From Verrucomicrobiota bacterium (lineage in GTDB: Bacteria; Verrucomicrobiota; Verrucomicrobiia; Limisphaerales; UBA9464), in assembly GCA_008933025.1 (NCBI GenBank), contig WBXI01000010.1:1-39721 (forward strand): a stretch of DNA of 39,721 bases. Reading direction: 5' to 3'. Made by a program: the position numbers and the translations under genes. Below the pieces are notes generated by a model. It was not told the DNA's origin. It ran no database searches and worked only from the letters and a program-made list of their open reading frames with translations. Shown here in pieces: positions 16,847-25,616 of this stretch (position 1 is its first letter; the number at the start of each line of letters is the position of its first letter).

Positions 16847-17737
16847 TCAGGATGCGAAGATCCGGTCCATCTCGGAGCTGAGCTTTTGGAGCCCTTCCGG
16901 GGACCCTGCGCCACCCTGCTCGGCGATGCCCCAACCGTGGTAGCCGATGTCGTCCAGCGCCTTCATGATCGCCGGCCAATTGTTGTCGCCGGTGAGGAAC
17001 TCGGCGTCGAACCCGGCCCACTTGCCCTGCTTGTCGGACTTCTTGCGGCTGTACTCCTTGATGTGGAGGGTGGCGATTCGCTTGTTGAGGATGCGGATCC
17101 ACTGCTCGGCCCAGCCGTAATGGATGATGTTCCCGCAGTCGAAGTGCCAACCCACGTAGGGCGATTGGAACTCGTCGATGTAACGGGCGGCCTCCATCGG
17201 GCTGAGGAGGAAATTGTTCCAGACGTTCTCGATGGCGATGCGCACGCCAAGGTCCTCTGCGAACGGCAAGACCTTGCGGATCTCGTCCTGCGAACGTTGG
17301 TAGGCGACGTCGTAGGCCACGCTTTCGTTGACGACGGCGGGAACGAGCAAAACGGCCGGAGCCCCGTAGCGCTTCGCGTCCTTCAAGGACTGGCGCAGGC
17401 CCTCGAGACCGGTCGCGCGGACGGCCGGATTGGGATCCGACAACGGTTTGGCCCAATGCGTGTGGCAACAGACGCTGCCGGCCTTGAGTCCGGAAGCCTC
17501 GAGGCCCCTGAGGACGTCATCCTGGTCCATGCCCCCCATGGGTTCGACGCCCTCGTAACCGGCGGCCTTGACCGCGTGCATTTTCTCGAGCGTCGAGCCT
17601 TTGACCCCGACGGTGCCCCACATGATGCCCTTGCGGATGCGTCGTTTGGGTTTGGGCGGGTCCTGGGAGAGGACGGCGGGCAGGACGGCGACGGCGGAAG
17701 CCGCGGCGGAGGCCAGAAGGAACGATCGGCGATTCAT
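16847..17737 (-). CDS. Exported TIM-barrel sugar phosphate isomerase/epimerase-like protein
   Basis: A 296-residue protein from ATG 17737. The ORF-track start 18433 lies inside the neighbouring gene and beyond a terminator, so it was rejected. An N-terminal export signal, MNRRSFLLASAAASAVAVL, has an RR-x-F-L core and may be Tat. The remainder is the AP-endonuclease-2/xylose-isomerase-like barrel: GYEGVEPMGG, CHTHWAKP, GVRIAIENVWNNF, YVGWHFDCGNII (metal-binding D/H region), IATLHIKEYSRKK and GWGIAEQGGAG with the late glutamate. Family members isomerise or epimerise sugars and keto-sugars. The genes on both sides also encode exported sugar-active proteins, so an extracytoplasmic carbohydrate step is likely. 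Confidence 0.87.
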   Translation of the reverse strand: MNRRSFLLASAAASAVAVLPAVLSQDPPKPKRRIRKGIMWGTVGVKGSTLEKMHAVKAAGYEGVEPMGGMDQDDVLRGLEASGLKAGSVCCHTHWAKPLSDPNPAVRATGLEGLRQSLKDAKRYGAPAVLLVPAVVNESVAYDVAYQRSQDEIRKVLPFAEDLGVRIAIENVWNNFLLSPMEAARYIDEFQSPYVGWHFDCGNIIHYGWAEQWIRILNKRIATLHIKEYSRKKSDKQGKWAGFDAEFLTGDNNWPAIMKALDDIGYHGWGIAEQGGAGSPEGLQKLSSEMDRIFAS

Positions 17738-17752
17738 GGTGGACGGAAGGTG

Positions 17753-17784
17753 AAAAAAAGGGGCGCCGGGATTGCCGGCGCCCC
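17753..17784 (-). terminator. Strong intrinsic terminator after the Gfo/Idh/MocA gene
   Basis: A perfect 10-bp stem (ggggcgccgg / ccggcgcccc) with a five-base loop is followed on the minus strand by TTTTTTT. It lies 33 bases after the Gfo/Idh/MocA stop and just before the ATG of the isomerase-like gene, so the latter must depend on read-through or its own promoter. Confidence 0.9.
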
Positions 17785-17817
17785 GAAAACGGAACGGATT
17801 CGGAAGGCGCGGCGCGA

Positions 17818-19125
17818 CTAGACGAGCTTGGTCTTGCCGGGCTGGGCCTGCGGGAGGATGGGAAGGTGCATGTCCCAGGAAAGCACGTCGGGCACCAGCT
17901 TCTGCTGGGAATTGAGGGCCTGCTCCCAAGTCACTTCCTGACCGGTATAACCCGCCATGCGGCCCATCAGGCCGGCCAGCGTGCTCTGGGCCATGCGATC
18001 GCCGTCGTTGTGGAACTCGCCGGCACGGATCGACCGGTAGAGCACCTCGTGCTCGATGACGTACATGTCGCGCGCCTTGTCGCCGCGGTAGCGCCATTTC
18101 ATCTGGTCGCCGCTCTTGATGGTCGGGTTGCCCCAACCGCTCACGCCCTTGCCGGTGCTCCCGAGCACATAGTCGCTGTTGTCGTTGTAACAACCGGCGA
18201 TCTGGCGCTGCGCCACGATGCCGCGGGCGCCGTTGGCCCACTCGTACACCACGGTGACATGGTCGAAAATGTTGCCCTCGCCATTGGGATGGACGCGGCC
18301 GCCGTTCGCCGTGCATTTGATCGGCGCGACGTCCTTGAACGCCCAAAGCACTTTGTCGACGGTGTGGATGCACTGCTCGACGATGCCGTCGCCGCCCAGC
18401 CAGCCGAAATTCATCCAGTTGCGCATTTGCCACTCGAGGTCGCCCATGCCGACGGGGCGGGTGTGCGCGGGCGCCATGGGCTTCACGGGCCCGGTCAGGT
18501 AGGTGCCGTAGACGCCCACCACTTCCCCGAGCGCGCCGTCGTGGATCTCTTTGTAGAACGCTTGGCGCGGCAGGTCGTAGCGCCAGCAGTAGCCCGCCAC
18601 CACGTTCAACTTCTTCTCTTTCGACATCCGGACCGATTCCATCACGTGACGGATGCCGGGGGCGTCCGTCGCCATGGGCTTCTCGCAGAAGATGTGTTTG
18701 TTCTTCTCGACGGCGTAGCGGAGATGGGTGGGACGGAATCCGGGAGGCGAGGCGAGGAGGACGACGTCGACCCCCGAGTCGATCACCTTCTGGTAGGCGT
18801 CGAGCCCGACGAATTGCTTCTCGACGGGGACCTGCACGCGGTTGCCGTACCTCTCGGAGAGGCCCTTGACGCTGCCTTTGGCGGGTTCCGGGAACGCGTC
18901 GCCCACCGCCGTGATGATCAAGTTCGGATCGGCATCCAGGGCATTGCCGGCGGCCCCGGTGCCACGGCCGCCGCAGCCGACCAAGCCGATCTTGATCGTG
19001 TCGGTGTTGGCGGCAAAGGCGCGTTCACGGATGAGGATGGCGGGGGCGGCGAAGGCAACCGCGGCCGCGGCCGAACCGGTGCGCAGGAAATCCCGGCGGG
19101 TAGAGGGCGAAGACGAAGCGTTCAT
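17818..19125 (-). CDS. Tat-exported Gfo/Idh/MocA family oxidoreductase
   Basis: A 435-residue protein. The N-terminus has a twin-arginine signal (STRRDFLRTGSAAAAVAFAAPAIL). The Rossmann domain follows, with IKIGLVGCGGRGTGAAGN (nucleotide binding), DVVLLASPPGFRPTHLRYAVE and the family EKP motif in FCEKPMATDA. The C-terminal substrate domain includes WQMRNWMNFGWLGGDGIVEQCIHTVDKVLWAF, with the usual His in the active-site helix. As an exported NAD(P)-type protein it likely carries its cofactor folded in place, as in glucose-fructose oxidoreductase-like enzymes. The substrate is unknown. A strong terminator follows it, and hflX lies 96 bases upstream on the same strand. Confidence 0.92.
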   Translation of the reverse strand: MNASSSPSTRRDFLRTGSAAAAVAFAAPAILIRERAFAANTDTIKIGLVGCGGRGTGAAGNALDADPNLIITAVGDAFPEPAKGSVKGLSERYGNRVQVPVEKQFVGLDAYQKVIDSGVDVVLLASPPGFRPTHLRYAVEKNKHIFCEKPMATDAPGIRHVMESVRMSKEKKLNVVAGYCWRYDLPRQAFYKEIHDGALGEVVGVYGTYLTGPVKPMAPAHTRPVGMGDLEWQMRNWMNFGWLGGDGIVEQCIHTVDKVLWAFKDVAPIKCTANGGRVHPNGEGNIFDHVTVVYEWANGARGIVAQRQIAGCYNDNSDYVLGSTGKGVSGWGNPTIKSGDQMKWRYRGDKARDMYVIEHEVLYRSIRAGEFHNDGDRMAQSTLAGLMGRMAGYTGQEVTWEQALNSQQKLVPDVLSWDMHLPILPQAQPGKTKLV

Positions 19126-19221
19126 GATAGGGGAAATGACGGCCCCAAGCCTTCGCCATTCACGCGAAGCTGGTCAAGCGGCCAACCTTGCCCGAATCCG
19201 GGGAGCACCCGCCGAACGCAA

Positions 19222-20511
19222 TCACGACACCTCGGCGACGATGAACCGCGCGAATTCGTGGCGAAGATGGGGCGGGAGCATCGCCCGGACACGCGCGATG
19301 TCCCCGGAAAAATCCTCCGACATCACCTGCCCCACCGCATGCAACCGGGCGATCAGGCGCTGTTCGGCGAACGGAAACTCCAGATCCACGAAATCGCGCA
19401 CCGGCCGCAACAGCGTCCCCAACACCTCCATCAACTCCGGGAACCCCCGGCCGGTCCGCGCGGAGATCGCGACGGCCTTGGGATACAGTTCGAGAAAGCG
19501 GGCCGCAGCCACGGGATCTTCCAGACGATCCACCTTGTTGAAGACCATGAGCGTGCTTTTTTCCGGGACGCCGATCTCCGCGAGGACCGCGTTGACCGCG
19601 GCGATCTGCTGTTCGGCGTGGGGATGGCTGGCATCCACCACGTGCAGCAGCATGTCCGCCTGGGCGACTTCCTCGAGCGTCGCCTTGAATGCCTCGACCA
19701 GACCGTGGGGCAATTTGCGGATGAACCCGACCGTATCGCTGAGCAAAACGTTCTGGTTGGTCGGAAGCCGCAGGCGACGCGTGGTGGGATCGAGCGTCGC
19801 GAAGAGTTTGTCCTCGGCCAGAACCCCGGCGCCGGTCAGGGCATTGAGCAGGGTCGATTTCCCGGCGTTCGTGTACCCGACGATCGAGGCGAGGGGCCAT
19901 TGGTGACGCTGCCGGCCGGCGCGTTGGGTCGAGCGCTGCCGCCGGACGACGTCGAGTTCCTCGAGGATCTTCTCGATGCGCTCCTGGGTCTTGCGGCGAT
20001 CCGCCTCAAGCTGGGATTCGCCTTCGCCCCCGATGGCGCCCAGACCGCCGCGCTGGCGGGAAAGATGGGTCCAATATCGCGTCAACCGCGGCAGAAGGTA
20101 CTGAAGTCTGGCCAATTCGACCTGAAGCTTGCCCTCGCGAGTGCGCGCCCGGTGGGCAAAGATCTCGAGAATCAGCGCCGTGCGGTCGAGAATCTTACAG
20201 CCGAAGATCTCCTCCAGATTCCGGGTCTGGGCCCCGCTCAATTCGTCGTCGAAAAGGATCGTGTCCACCCCGGATTCGCGACAATGGGCGGCGAATTCGG
20301 CCGCCTTGCCGGGCCCGATGTAGGTTGCGGAACTGGGAACATCCAGACGCTGGGTGCCCTCCCCCACCACCACGGTGCCGGCGGTGGTGGCCAACTCGGC
20401 GAGTTCGTCGAGGGAATCGCGAACGTCCCAAGCGGAGCGAGCCTTGAGCTCGGCCCCGACGAGAAAAACGCGTTCGGAGCGGCGTTCGACGGTATCGAGG
20501 AGTGCTTTCAC
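19222..20511 (-). CDS. hflX: GTPase HflX
   Basis: A 429-residue ribosome-associated GTPase of usual length. The N-terminal HflX domain includes YIGPGKAAEF and TILFDDELSGAQTRNLE, then LARLQYLLPRLTRYW and the glycine-rich RGGLGAIGGEGESQLEADRR linker region. The G domain has G1 GYTNAGKST (212-220), G2 region FATLDPTTR, G3 DTVGFI, G4 NKVD and G5 SARTG. HflX splits stalled or hibernating 70S ribosomes under stress. It is divergent from the PEP-CTERM gene, with 210 bases between the starts, where both promoters must lie. Confidence 0.96.
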   Translation of the reverse strand: MKALLDTVERRSERVFLVGAELKARSAWDVRDSLDELAELATTAGTVVVGEGTQRLDVPSSATYIGPGKAAEFAAHCRESGVDTILFDDELSGAQTRNLEEIFGCKILDRTALILEIFAHRARTREGKLQVELARLQYLLPRLTRYWTHLSRQRGGLGAIGGEGESQLEADRRKTQERIEKILEELDVVRRQRSTQRAGRQRHQWPLASIVGYTNAGKSTLLNALTGAGVLAEDKLFATLDPTTRRLRLPTNQNVLLSDTVGFIRKLPHGLVEAFKATLEEVAQADMLLHVVDASHPHAEQQIAAVNAVLAEIGVPEKSTLMVFNKVDRLEDPVAAARFLELYPKAVAISARTGRGFPELMEVLGTLLRPVRDFVDLEFPFAEQRLIARLHAVGQVMSEDFSGDIARVRAMLPPHLRHEFARFIVAEVS

Positions 20512-20631
20512 GTGTGATGGGCGGGCAAACTAGCGGAGGGAAGGAGGTGGGCAAGCGCGCGCAATGTCGGCGCTGGGGGGGGAACGCGGGTGTGTGGGAA
20601 CGCGCAAAGCCCAGTCCACCAGAATTTACCC

Positions 20632-20661
20632 TTGACGGCGAGCACCCACTATCTGTTTACT
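20632..20661 (+). promoter_or_regulatory. Candidate promoter for the PEP-CTERM gene
   Basis: TTGACG (20632-20637) and TTTACT (20656-20661) are 18 bases apart and 60 bases upstream of the ATG. The -35 fits well (five of six) and the -10 is weaker (four of six). Visual match only. Confidence 0.35.
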
Positions 20662-20721
20662 CACCAACAGTTGGACCGATGTGTTGACCGTTGATAACGC
20701 CAACCCCGTTTCAAACGATTT

Positions 20722-21366
20722 ATGGGCCACAATTTCCTGAAGCTTTTGGCTGCCGCCGCGACCCTCTCCGTGGCGACCTCGTCCTTCGCGGGTGTAGTCT
20801 ACCAGATGGCGGGCGACCCGAATAGTTACAGCTACACCACGGCCGCCGAGTACGGCGACGAAGTAATTTTGGCGGGCACGGAGCGAGTCATCACCGGCTT
20901 TTCGTTCCACTACTACGCGAACTACACGCAGGCCGGAGCGATGACGTTCCGGATCTATGCGCAGGATGGACCGCTGATCGGTGGATTCGCTTCGCCGGGT
21001 TCGCTGATCGACTCGAGGTCGATCGACGTGATCTCCGGCGGAAAAGACGTTTCGATCGATTATGGATTGGATCTTTCGAACGTGATTCCCAGCCGTTTGA
21101 CCTACACGGTTGAATTCGCCGGTCTGACGCCGGGAAACCAAGCCGGCTTGATCGCGCCCGGTGGCTCACCGGTGGTTGGACTCTCCGGAAGCGATTTCTG
21201 GGAGAAGACCGGCTCCGGTGCCAATGATTGGGCGCTCAAGGTCATCGCTGGCGGCACGCCGACCGGAAACTTTATCGCCACGATCACCGCGGTTCCCGAA
21301 CCCGGTACGGTTGCCTTGATGTTGGCCGGTGCCGGATTGCTGTTGGCGGCTTCCCGCCGGAAGTAA
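20722..21366 (+). CDS. PEP-CTERM sorting-domain surface protein
   Basis: A 214-residue secreted protein. The signal peptide is LKLLAAAATLSVATSSFAG. The middle is a single beta-rich domain (GFSFHYYANYTQAGAMTFRIYAQDG ... YTVEFAGL), and the C-terminus is a canonical PEP-CTERM tripartite tail: VPEPGTVALMLAGAGLLLAASRRK (VPEP motif, hydrophobic helix, basic end). Such proteins are exported by Sec and processed by an exosortase, often in extracellular-matrix-producing bacteria; no exosortase gene is in this window. The gene and its flanks look less GC-rich than their neighbours. It has a candidate promoter and its own terminator, so it is a single-gene unit. Confidence 0.92.
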   Translation: MGHNFLKLLAAAATLSVATSSFAGVVYQMAGDPNSYSYTTAAEYGDEVILAGTERVITGFSFHYYANYTQAGAMTFRIYAQDGPLIGGFASPGSLIDSRSIDVISGGKDVSIDYGLDLSNVIPSRLTYTVEFAGLTPGNQAGLIAPGGSPVVGLSGSDFWEKTGSGANDWALKVIAGGTPTGNFIATITAVPEPGTVALMLAGAGLLLAASRRK

Positions 21367-21394
21367 TCGCACCCGATAGACATCTTGCAGGTTC

Positions 21395-21420
21395 AAGGGC
21401 GCCTCACGGCGCCCTTTTTA
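21395..21420 (+). terminator. Intrinsic terminator of the PEP-CTERM gene
   Basis: aagggcgcc / ggcgccctt (9-bp stem) with a TCAC loop runs directly into a T tract (ttttta), 29 bases after the stop codon. Confidence 0.88.
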
Positions 21421-21470
21421 ATTTCACCCACTCCCTTTTTCTAATGCGCCAGTCGGATATGCTTTGCCCC

Positions 21471-23633
21471 ATGTCACGAGTTCGGCATTGGCTTCCATTG
21501 GTGTTGGCGCTCTTGGCCCCGCTCTTGGCATCCGGACAGAATCCCCAGACGAAAGTCCGACTCCTGCTTGAGTCCCAGCGGATGGCCCCGGGAACCACCG
21601 TCTATGCCGCGGTGGAACTCCAAATGCCCGAGGGTTGGCATACCTATTGGTCAAACCCAAGCGATTCGGGAGATACCGGCCAACCGACCCGAATCGACTG
21701 GACCCTTCCACCTTTCCTGACGGCGGGCCCCATCGAGTGGCCCGTCCCGACAAAACTTCAGGAAGAAGCCGGTGTGGTACTGACCCTTTCGGGACGCGCA
21801 ACATTGCTGGTTCCCATCCGAATCGCCAGCAATGCCCCCGCGGGGACCGTCGGCATCACGGCCAAGGTCAGGTGGTTGGAGTGCCAGAAATCCTGCGTCC
21901 AAGGTTCCGCTTTGATCCAAGCGAACCTAATCATCGACAACTCGGCCCCTCCGTCCGCGATTTCCGAGGCGTTCTCCGGATTCCGCAAGCAACTACCCCT
22001 TCCGCAGGTCTTCCCGCTCTCCTTCCGCTGGCTGGATCCCCCCAGCGTCAAGGCGCGTCGATTCGCCGTATCATTCAGGAACCCGGAAGGCGTCTGGGAT
22101 TTTTTTCCGGAGCCCATCTCCGGCGGCTCGTTTTCATCCAGCAAGGAAGGACGACCGGGAAGTGACGGAATGATAGTCGTCGAGAAAAGTCTCGAGATGA
22201 CCGAGGCCAAGTGGCCAGAGAGCATTCCGGGTCTCGTCGTGCGGATCGGTGAGGGAGGAAAGCCGCTGGCGGCCCATGCGGTTGCCGGCGCGTTCAATCC
22301 GGCACGGGAAGGTTTGGCAGCCATGGAAGCCGAGAGCGGCACCGCCGCCCCGTCGCTGCCCATGCTCCTGCTGTTTGCGTTCATTGGGGGACTGATCCTC
22401 AACATCATGCCCTGCGTGCTGCCGGTGATTGCCCTGAAAATCCTAGGGTTCGTTCGCCAAGGCCACGAAGCCCCGAAGCGAATCCGGATCCTTGGCCTCG
22501 GATATGGAGCGGGCGTCTTGGCCTCGTTTGCAATTCTGGGCGCCTTGGTGATCGCCGTGAAACTGGGCGGCAAGAACGCCCACCAAGGCATGCTGTTTCA
22601 GAATCCGATGTTCTTGGTCGCGATGACCGCATTGATGGTGTTGATCGCCCTGAACCTGTTCGGCGTCTTCGAGGTTAGCTTGGCCGGCGGTGCGCTCGAT
22701 GGAGCATCACAACTCGCGTCCCGCGAGGGTATCGCGGGCGCGTTTTTCAATGGCGTGCTGGCGACCGTCCTGGCGACGCCCTGCACGGCACCCTTCCTGT
22801 CGGTTTCGATCGGATTCGCCCTGGGGCAGGACGCCCGGACGAACCCCGGGTTGATCCTGCTGTTTTTCCTGACGGCCGGTCTTGGCCTTGCGGCGCCCTA
22901 TGTGGCCCTCTGCATGCAACCGCGTTGGCTGCGATTCCTGCCCAAACCGGGTGCATGGATGGTGCGTTTCAAGGTGATCATGGGCTTCCCAATCCTCGCG
23001 ACGGGGATCTGGTTGTTCAGTCTCGCCGCCGGCCATTATGACTCGGACGGGTTGCTCTGGCTGGGGATGTTTTTGGTGACGATCGGGTTTGCGGCATGGA
23101 TCTACGGCGAGTTCGTCCAAAGATCCAGGCGTCGGAAACTCATGGGTGCAGCCTTGGCAGCGGGAGTCCTGGCAGCGGCCTATCTTTGGATACTCGAATC
23201 GGAGTTGAACTGGCGCGAGCCGTCCAAAAGCGCTGGTACAAAGCTCGTGGGTTCCAAACGGCGTGGGAAACACAAACTGGACTGGGCCGACTGGTCCCCC
23301 GCGGCCGTCACCGAAGCTCAGGCAGCCGGGCGCCCGGTGCTGGTCGATTTCACCGCCGATTGGTGCAACACCTGCCAGGCAAACACGCGGACTGCCATCG
23401 AGGTGCCCCCGGTCCTGGCGATGCTCAAATCCATCCGCGCGGTGAGCCTAATCGGCGATTATACCCACGAGGATCCGGCCATTGCCGCCGAACTTGCCAA
23501 ATACCATCGCCCGGGCGTTCCGCTGGTCTTGGTCTATAGCAAGGACCCGGGACGTCCACCCAAGGTGCTTCCGGAGCTACTTACCCGGGGAATGGTGCTC
23601 GAGGCACTGGAATGGGCTGCCAATCCGAAGTGA
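21471..23633 (+). CDS. DsbD-type thiol:disulfide interchange protein, three domains
   Basis: A 720-residue protein from ATG 21471, chosen because the signal peptide MSRVRHWLPLVLALLAPLLASGQ starts there (ATGs at 21444 and 21459 are in frame). An N-terminal periplasmic immunoglobulin-like domain (24-295) carries a possible Cys pair, C138 and C142 (LECQKSC). The membrane domain (about 297-575) has the two transmembrane cysteines, C315 in NIMPCVLPV and C438 in LATPCTAPF. The C-terminal thioredoxin domain has WCNTC (632-635). This is the full DsbD electron path from cytoplasmic thioredoxin to periplasmic substrates; the N-domain resembles the ScsB/DsbD-like variety. It converges on the SCO1/DUF420 end of the oxidase locus. 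Confidence 0.9.
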   Translation: MSRVRHWLPLVLALLAPLLASGQNPQTKVRLLLESQRMAPGTTVYAAVELQMPEGWHTYWSNPSDSGDTGQPTRIDWTLPPFLTAGPIEWPVPTKLQEEAGVVLTLSGRATLLVPIRIASNAPAGTVGITAKVRWLECQKSCVQGSALIQANLIIDNSAPPSAISEAFSGFRKQLPLPQVFPLSFRWLDPPSVKARRFAVSFRNPEGVWDFFPEPISGGSFSSSKEGRPGSDGMIVVEKSLEMTEAKWPESIPGLVVRIGEGGKPLAAHAVAGAFNPAREGLAAMEAESGTAAPSLPMLLLFAFIGGLILNIMPCVLPVIALKILGFVRQGHEAPKRIRILGLGYGAGVLASFAILGALVIAVKLGGKNAHQGMLFQNPMFLVAMTALMVLIALNLFGVFEVSLAGGALDGASQLASREGIAGAFFNGVLATVLATPCTAPFLSVSIGFALGQDARTNPGLILLFFLTAGLGLAAPYVALCMQPRWLRFLPKPGAWMVRFKVIMGFPILATGIWLFSLAAGHYDSDGLLWLGMFLVTIGFAAWIYGEFVQRSRRRKLMGAALAAGVLAAAYLWILESELNWREPSKSAGTKLVGSKRRGKHKLDWADWSPAAVTEAQAAGRPVLVDFTADWCNTCQANTRTAIEVPPVLAMLKSIRAVSLIGDYTHEDPAIAAELAKYHRPGVPLVLVYSKDPGRPPKVLPELLTRGMVLEALEWAANPK

Positions 23634-23648
23634 TCGCCCGTCGGCGAA

Positions 23649-24092
23649 TCATTTGCCCGCTGTCTGCGGCCAGATGACGTAGAGCACCAGATACACAAGA
23701 ACACCGGTCAGGCTCACGTACATCCAGATCGGCCACGTCCAACGTGCGATCCTGCGATGTTCGGGAAAGCGTTGGTGCAACCCCCGGTGGATGCTTACCA
23801 ACGCGAGGGGCACCACGGCTATCGCCAGCGTAATGTGGCTGAAAAGCATCGCGAGATAGGCGCCCTTGAGGAAATCGGGACCGCGGAATGGTGTATGTAC
23901 CCCGCGGACGACCCAGAACTTGTGAAACAAATAGAGCACCAGAAAGACACACGACGTGGCGAACGCGGCAAGCATGCACCGCCGGTGCGCCTCTTGCCGG
24001 CCGGTCTTGACCAATACCAAGCCGAGAACCAGCAGACACGCGGCGAAACCGTTCAACGACGCGTTGATGAGCGGCAAATCGGTGGCTTTCAT
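23649..24092 (-). CDS. DUF420 membrane protein (CtaM/YozB-like)
   Basis: A 147-residue protein with four predicted transmembrane helices (NGFAACLLVLGLVLV; MLAAFATSCVFLVLYLF; LAMLFSHITLAIAVVPLALV; IWMYVSLTGVLVYLVLYVIW). It fits DUF420, in which conserved histidines near helix ends occur (HRRCM, HKF, SHITLA, HRG). Members accompany cytochrome oxidase genes, and the relative CtaM of Staphylococcus is needed for heme-copper oxidase maturation. The ATG overlaps the stop of the SCO1 gene (ATGA), making it the last gene of the oxidase unit. Confidence 0.85.
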   Translation of the reverse strand: MKATDLPLINASLNGFAACLLVLGLVLVKTGRQEAHRRCMLAAFATSCVFLVLYLFHKFWVVRGVHTPFRGPDFLKGAYLAMLFSHITLAIAVVPLALVSIHRGLHQRFPEHRRIARWTWPIWMYVSLTGVLVYLVLYVIWPQTAGK

Positions 24093-24712
24093 CGGGCTCC
24101 CTCCTTCAGTAGCGCCGCGACGGACCGCAGCACGGTTTCCTCGGCGTCAGGGGCTTCCGCCTGTACCATTGCCCTCAATCTACCCTGGCGATCCACGATC
24201 GCGAACGAGGCGGAATGTATGAACTGATCCTCGAGGCTCACTGGCTTCACGGCGTCGCTTTCGACGACGGAGAACTTCAAACCGGTCGTCGCCAATCCGT
24301 AGACAGCGGCTTTGGGTCCGGTCAGGAACAGCCAGTTGTTGGTCCCGAATCCATAGCGCTCTCCATAGCGCGCCATCACGGCGGGAGTGTCATACTCCGG
24401 ATCGGCCGTCAGCGACACGAGCCGGACCTGCGCGCCGACCGGCAGGCGCTTCTGGATGCGGCGGAGCATTTGGCTCAACTGGTGGCACTGGCCGGGACAG
24501 CGTGTGAAGACGACATCGGCGATCCACACGAAATCCTCCAGCTGGGTGTTTTCGGTCCGCATCCCGAATTGGTTCGTCAGTGCGAACGAACCAATCCGGG
24601 AAATCACCGGCATGGAAGGTCGCTCGCGACGACGATCCCGGATGAAGACGGCCATGACGACCAGCATGGCCGCCACCAATCCCGTCCAAAGCATCCGGTC
24701 CAAGAACTTCAC
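24089..24712 (-). CDS. SCO1/SenC family copper chaperone
   Basis: A 207-residue protein. The track start 24796 lies inside coxB; I use GTG 24712 (KFLDRMLWTG...), although ATG 24694 is also possible. An N-terminal membrane anchor (about 8-24) is followed by a thioredoxin-like domain with the copper site C72-PGQ-C76 (FTRCPGQC) and H166 in DQFIHSASFAIVD. All three ligands known from Sco1 are present. It should insert copper into, or reduce the cysteines of, the CuA site in subunit II, whose gene lies 64 bases upstream. Confidence 0.92.
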   Translation of the reverse strand: MKFLDRMLWTGLVAAMLVVMAVFIRDRRRERPSMPVISRIGSFALTNQFGMRTENTQLEDFVWIADVVFTRCPGQCHQLSQMLRRIQKRLPVGAQVRLVSLTADPEYDTPAVMARYGERYGFGTNNWLFLTGPKAAVYGLATTGLKFSVVESDAVKPVSLEDQFIHSASFAIVDRQGRLRAMVQAEAPDAEETVLRSVAALLKEGAR

Positions 24713-24776
24713 GTCCCAAAAAGTAAGATGGCCGCGGGCAATGTGCCAGCGGCAATCCGAATGGAATATCAGGCGG

Positions 24777-25565
24777 TCACTCGAAGCTGTTGCCACCGCC
24801 GCCGGCCTTGGACTTCTCGGCGAACCACTTGTCGAAGTCTTCCTGGCTGACCACCTCGAAATCGCCGCGCATCACCGAGTGTCCGCTGCCGCAGAGCTGG
24901 GCGCAGGTGACGACGAACTTGCCGATCTTGGTGGGCTTGAAATGTACCGGAATGCTCATGCCCGGGATCGCATCCTGACCCACCCGCAGCGCCGCCACCT
25001 TGAACGAGTGGATGACGTCCATGCTGGAGATCCGGCAGATGGCTTCGCGGTTCACCGGCAACTTGAAAGGTTCCCCCGCCACGCACACGACGTCGTCCTT
25101 CGCCGCCGGATCCTTGGCATCGATGCCGAAGGGATTGCCCTGCGAGGCTTCCGTCTGGATCTGGCGTCCCATCTTGCCATCGGGACCGGCAAAATGGGCG
25201 TTCCACTTGAACTGCATGCCCATGATCTGGAGTTCGATCGGGTCGGTCTTGGGATCGCCCTTGCCAACCGGCATTTCGTCGACCGCGTGCGCCCAGAGGG
25301 GAATGGCAAATCCGACCAGCAATACCGCCTCGATGAGGGCCACGCCGATCTCGAGATAGGTGGACATGCTGCTCTTGACACCGGTGTAGTCGGCCTTGGG
25401 GTTGGCACCCTTCCGGAACCGGAACAAAGCCAACACATAGTAGCCCATCCATCCGATGAACAACGCGAGCATCAACAGGTGGATGTACCCGATGAAGTCA
25501 TCAATGCCCTGCGCATGGGACGAGGCCGGCGCCGGCATTCCAAGTTTTTGGAGGATTTCAGTCAT
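24777..25565 (-). CDS. coxB: Cytochrome c oxidase subunit II
   Basis: A 262-residue subunit II with two transmembrane helices (about 24-48 and 71-94) and a periplasmic cupredoxin domain. The CuA ligands are present: H186 in DVIHSFKV, then C221-AQL-C225-GSG-H229-SV-M232. At the position of the usual Glu in CSELC there is Gln (CAQLC), a variant also common in some other phyla. The aromatic path motif is modified to MQFKWNAHFAG. There is no fused cytochrome c domain, so a separate donor is needed. It is unusual that coxB comes at the end of the unit, after coxA, coxC and subunit IV, rather than first. Confidence 0.95.
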   Translation of the reverse strand: MTEILQKLGMPAPASSHAQGIDDFIGYIHLLMLALFIGWMGYYVLALFRFRKGANPKADYTGVKSSMSTYLEIGVALIEAVLLVGFAIPLWAHAVDEMPVGKGDPKTDPIELQIMGMQFKWNAHFAGPDGKMGRQIQTEASQGNPFGIDAKDPAAKDDVVCVAGEPFKLPVNREAICRISSMDVIHSFKVAALRVGQDAIPGMSIPVHFKPTKIGKFVVTCAQLCGSGHSVMRGDFEVVSQEDFDKWFAEKSKAGGGGNSFE

Positions 25566-25616
25566 GGCGAAGAAGTGGACTCGGAAGAAATTGAAAATCG
25601 GAACGGACCGCGGACA

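Noticed and set aside
15410-17821. Plus-strand ORF of 803 codons opposite the GSDH and isomerase-like genes
   Set aside because: Antisense shadow covering two unrelated genes and a terminator; no recognisable domain.
16847-18433. 528-codon version of the isomerase-like gene
   Set aside because: The extra N-terminal part crosses an intrinsic terminator and the 3' part of the Gfo/Idh/MocA gene in another frame; the signal peptide at 17737 marks the true start.
17866-20517. Plus-strand ORF of 883 codons opposite the Gfo/Idh/MocA and hflX genes
   Set aside because: It spans two genuine minus-strand genes and the gap between them, with no family motif. Long antisense frames are expected from the GC-rich third-position bias.
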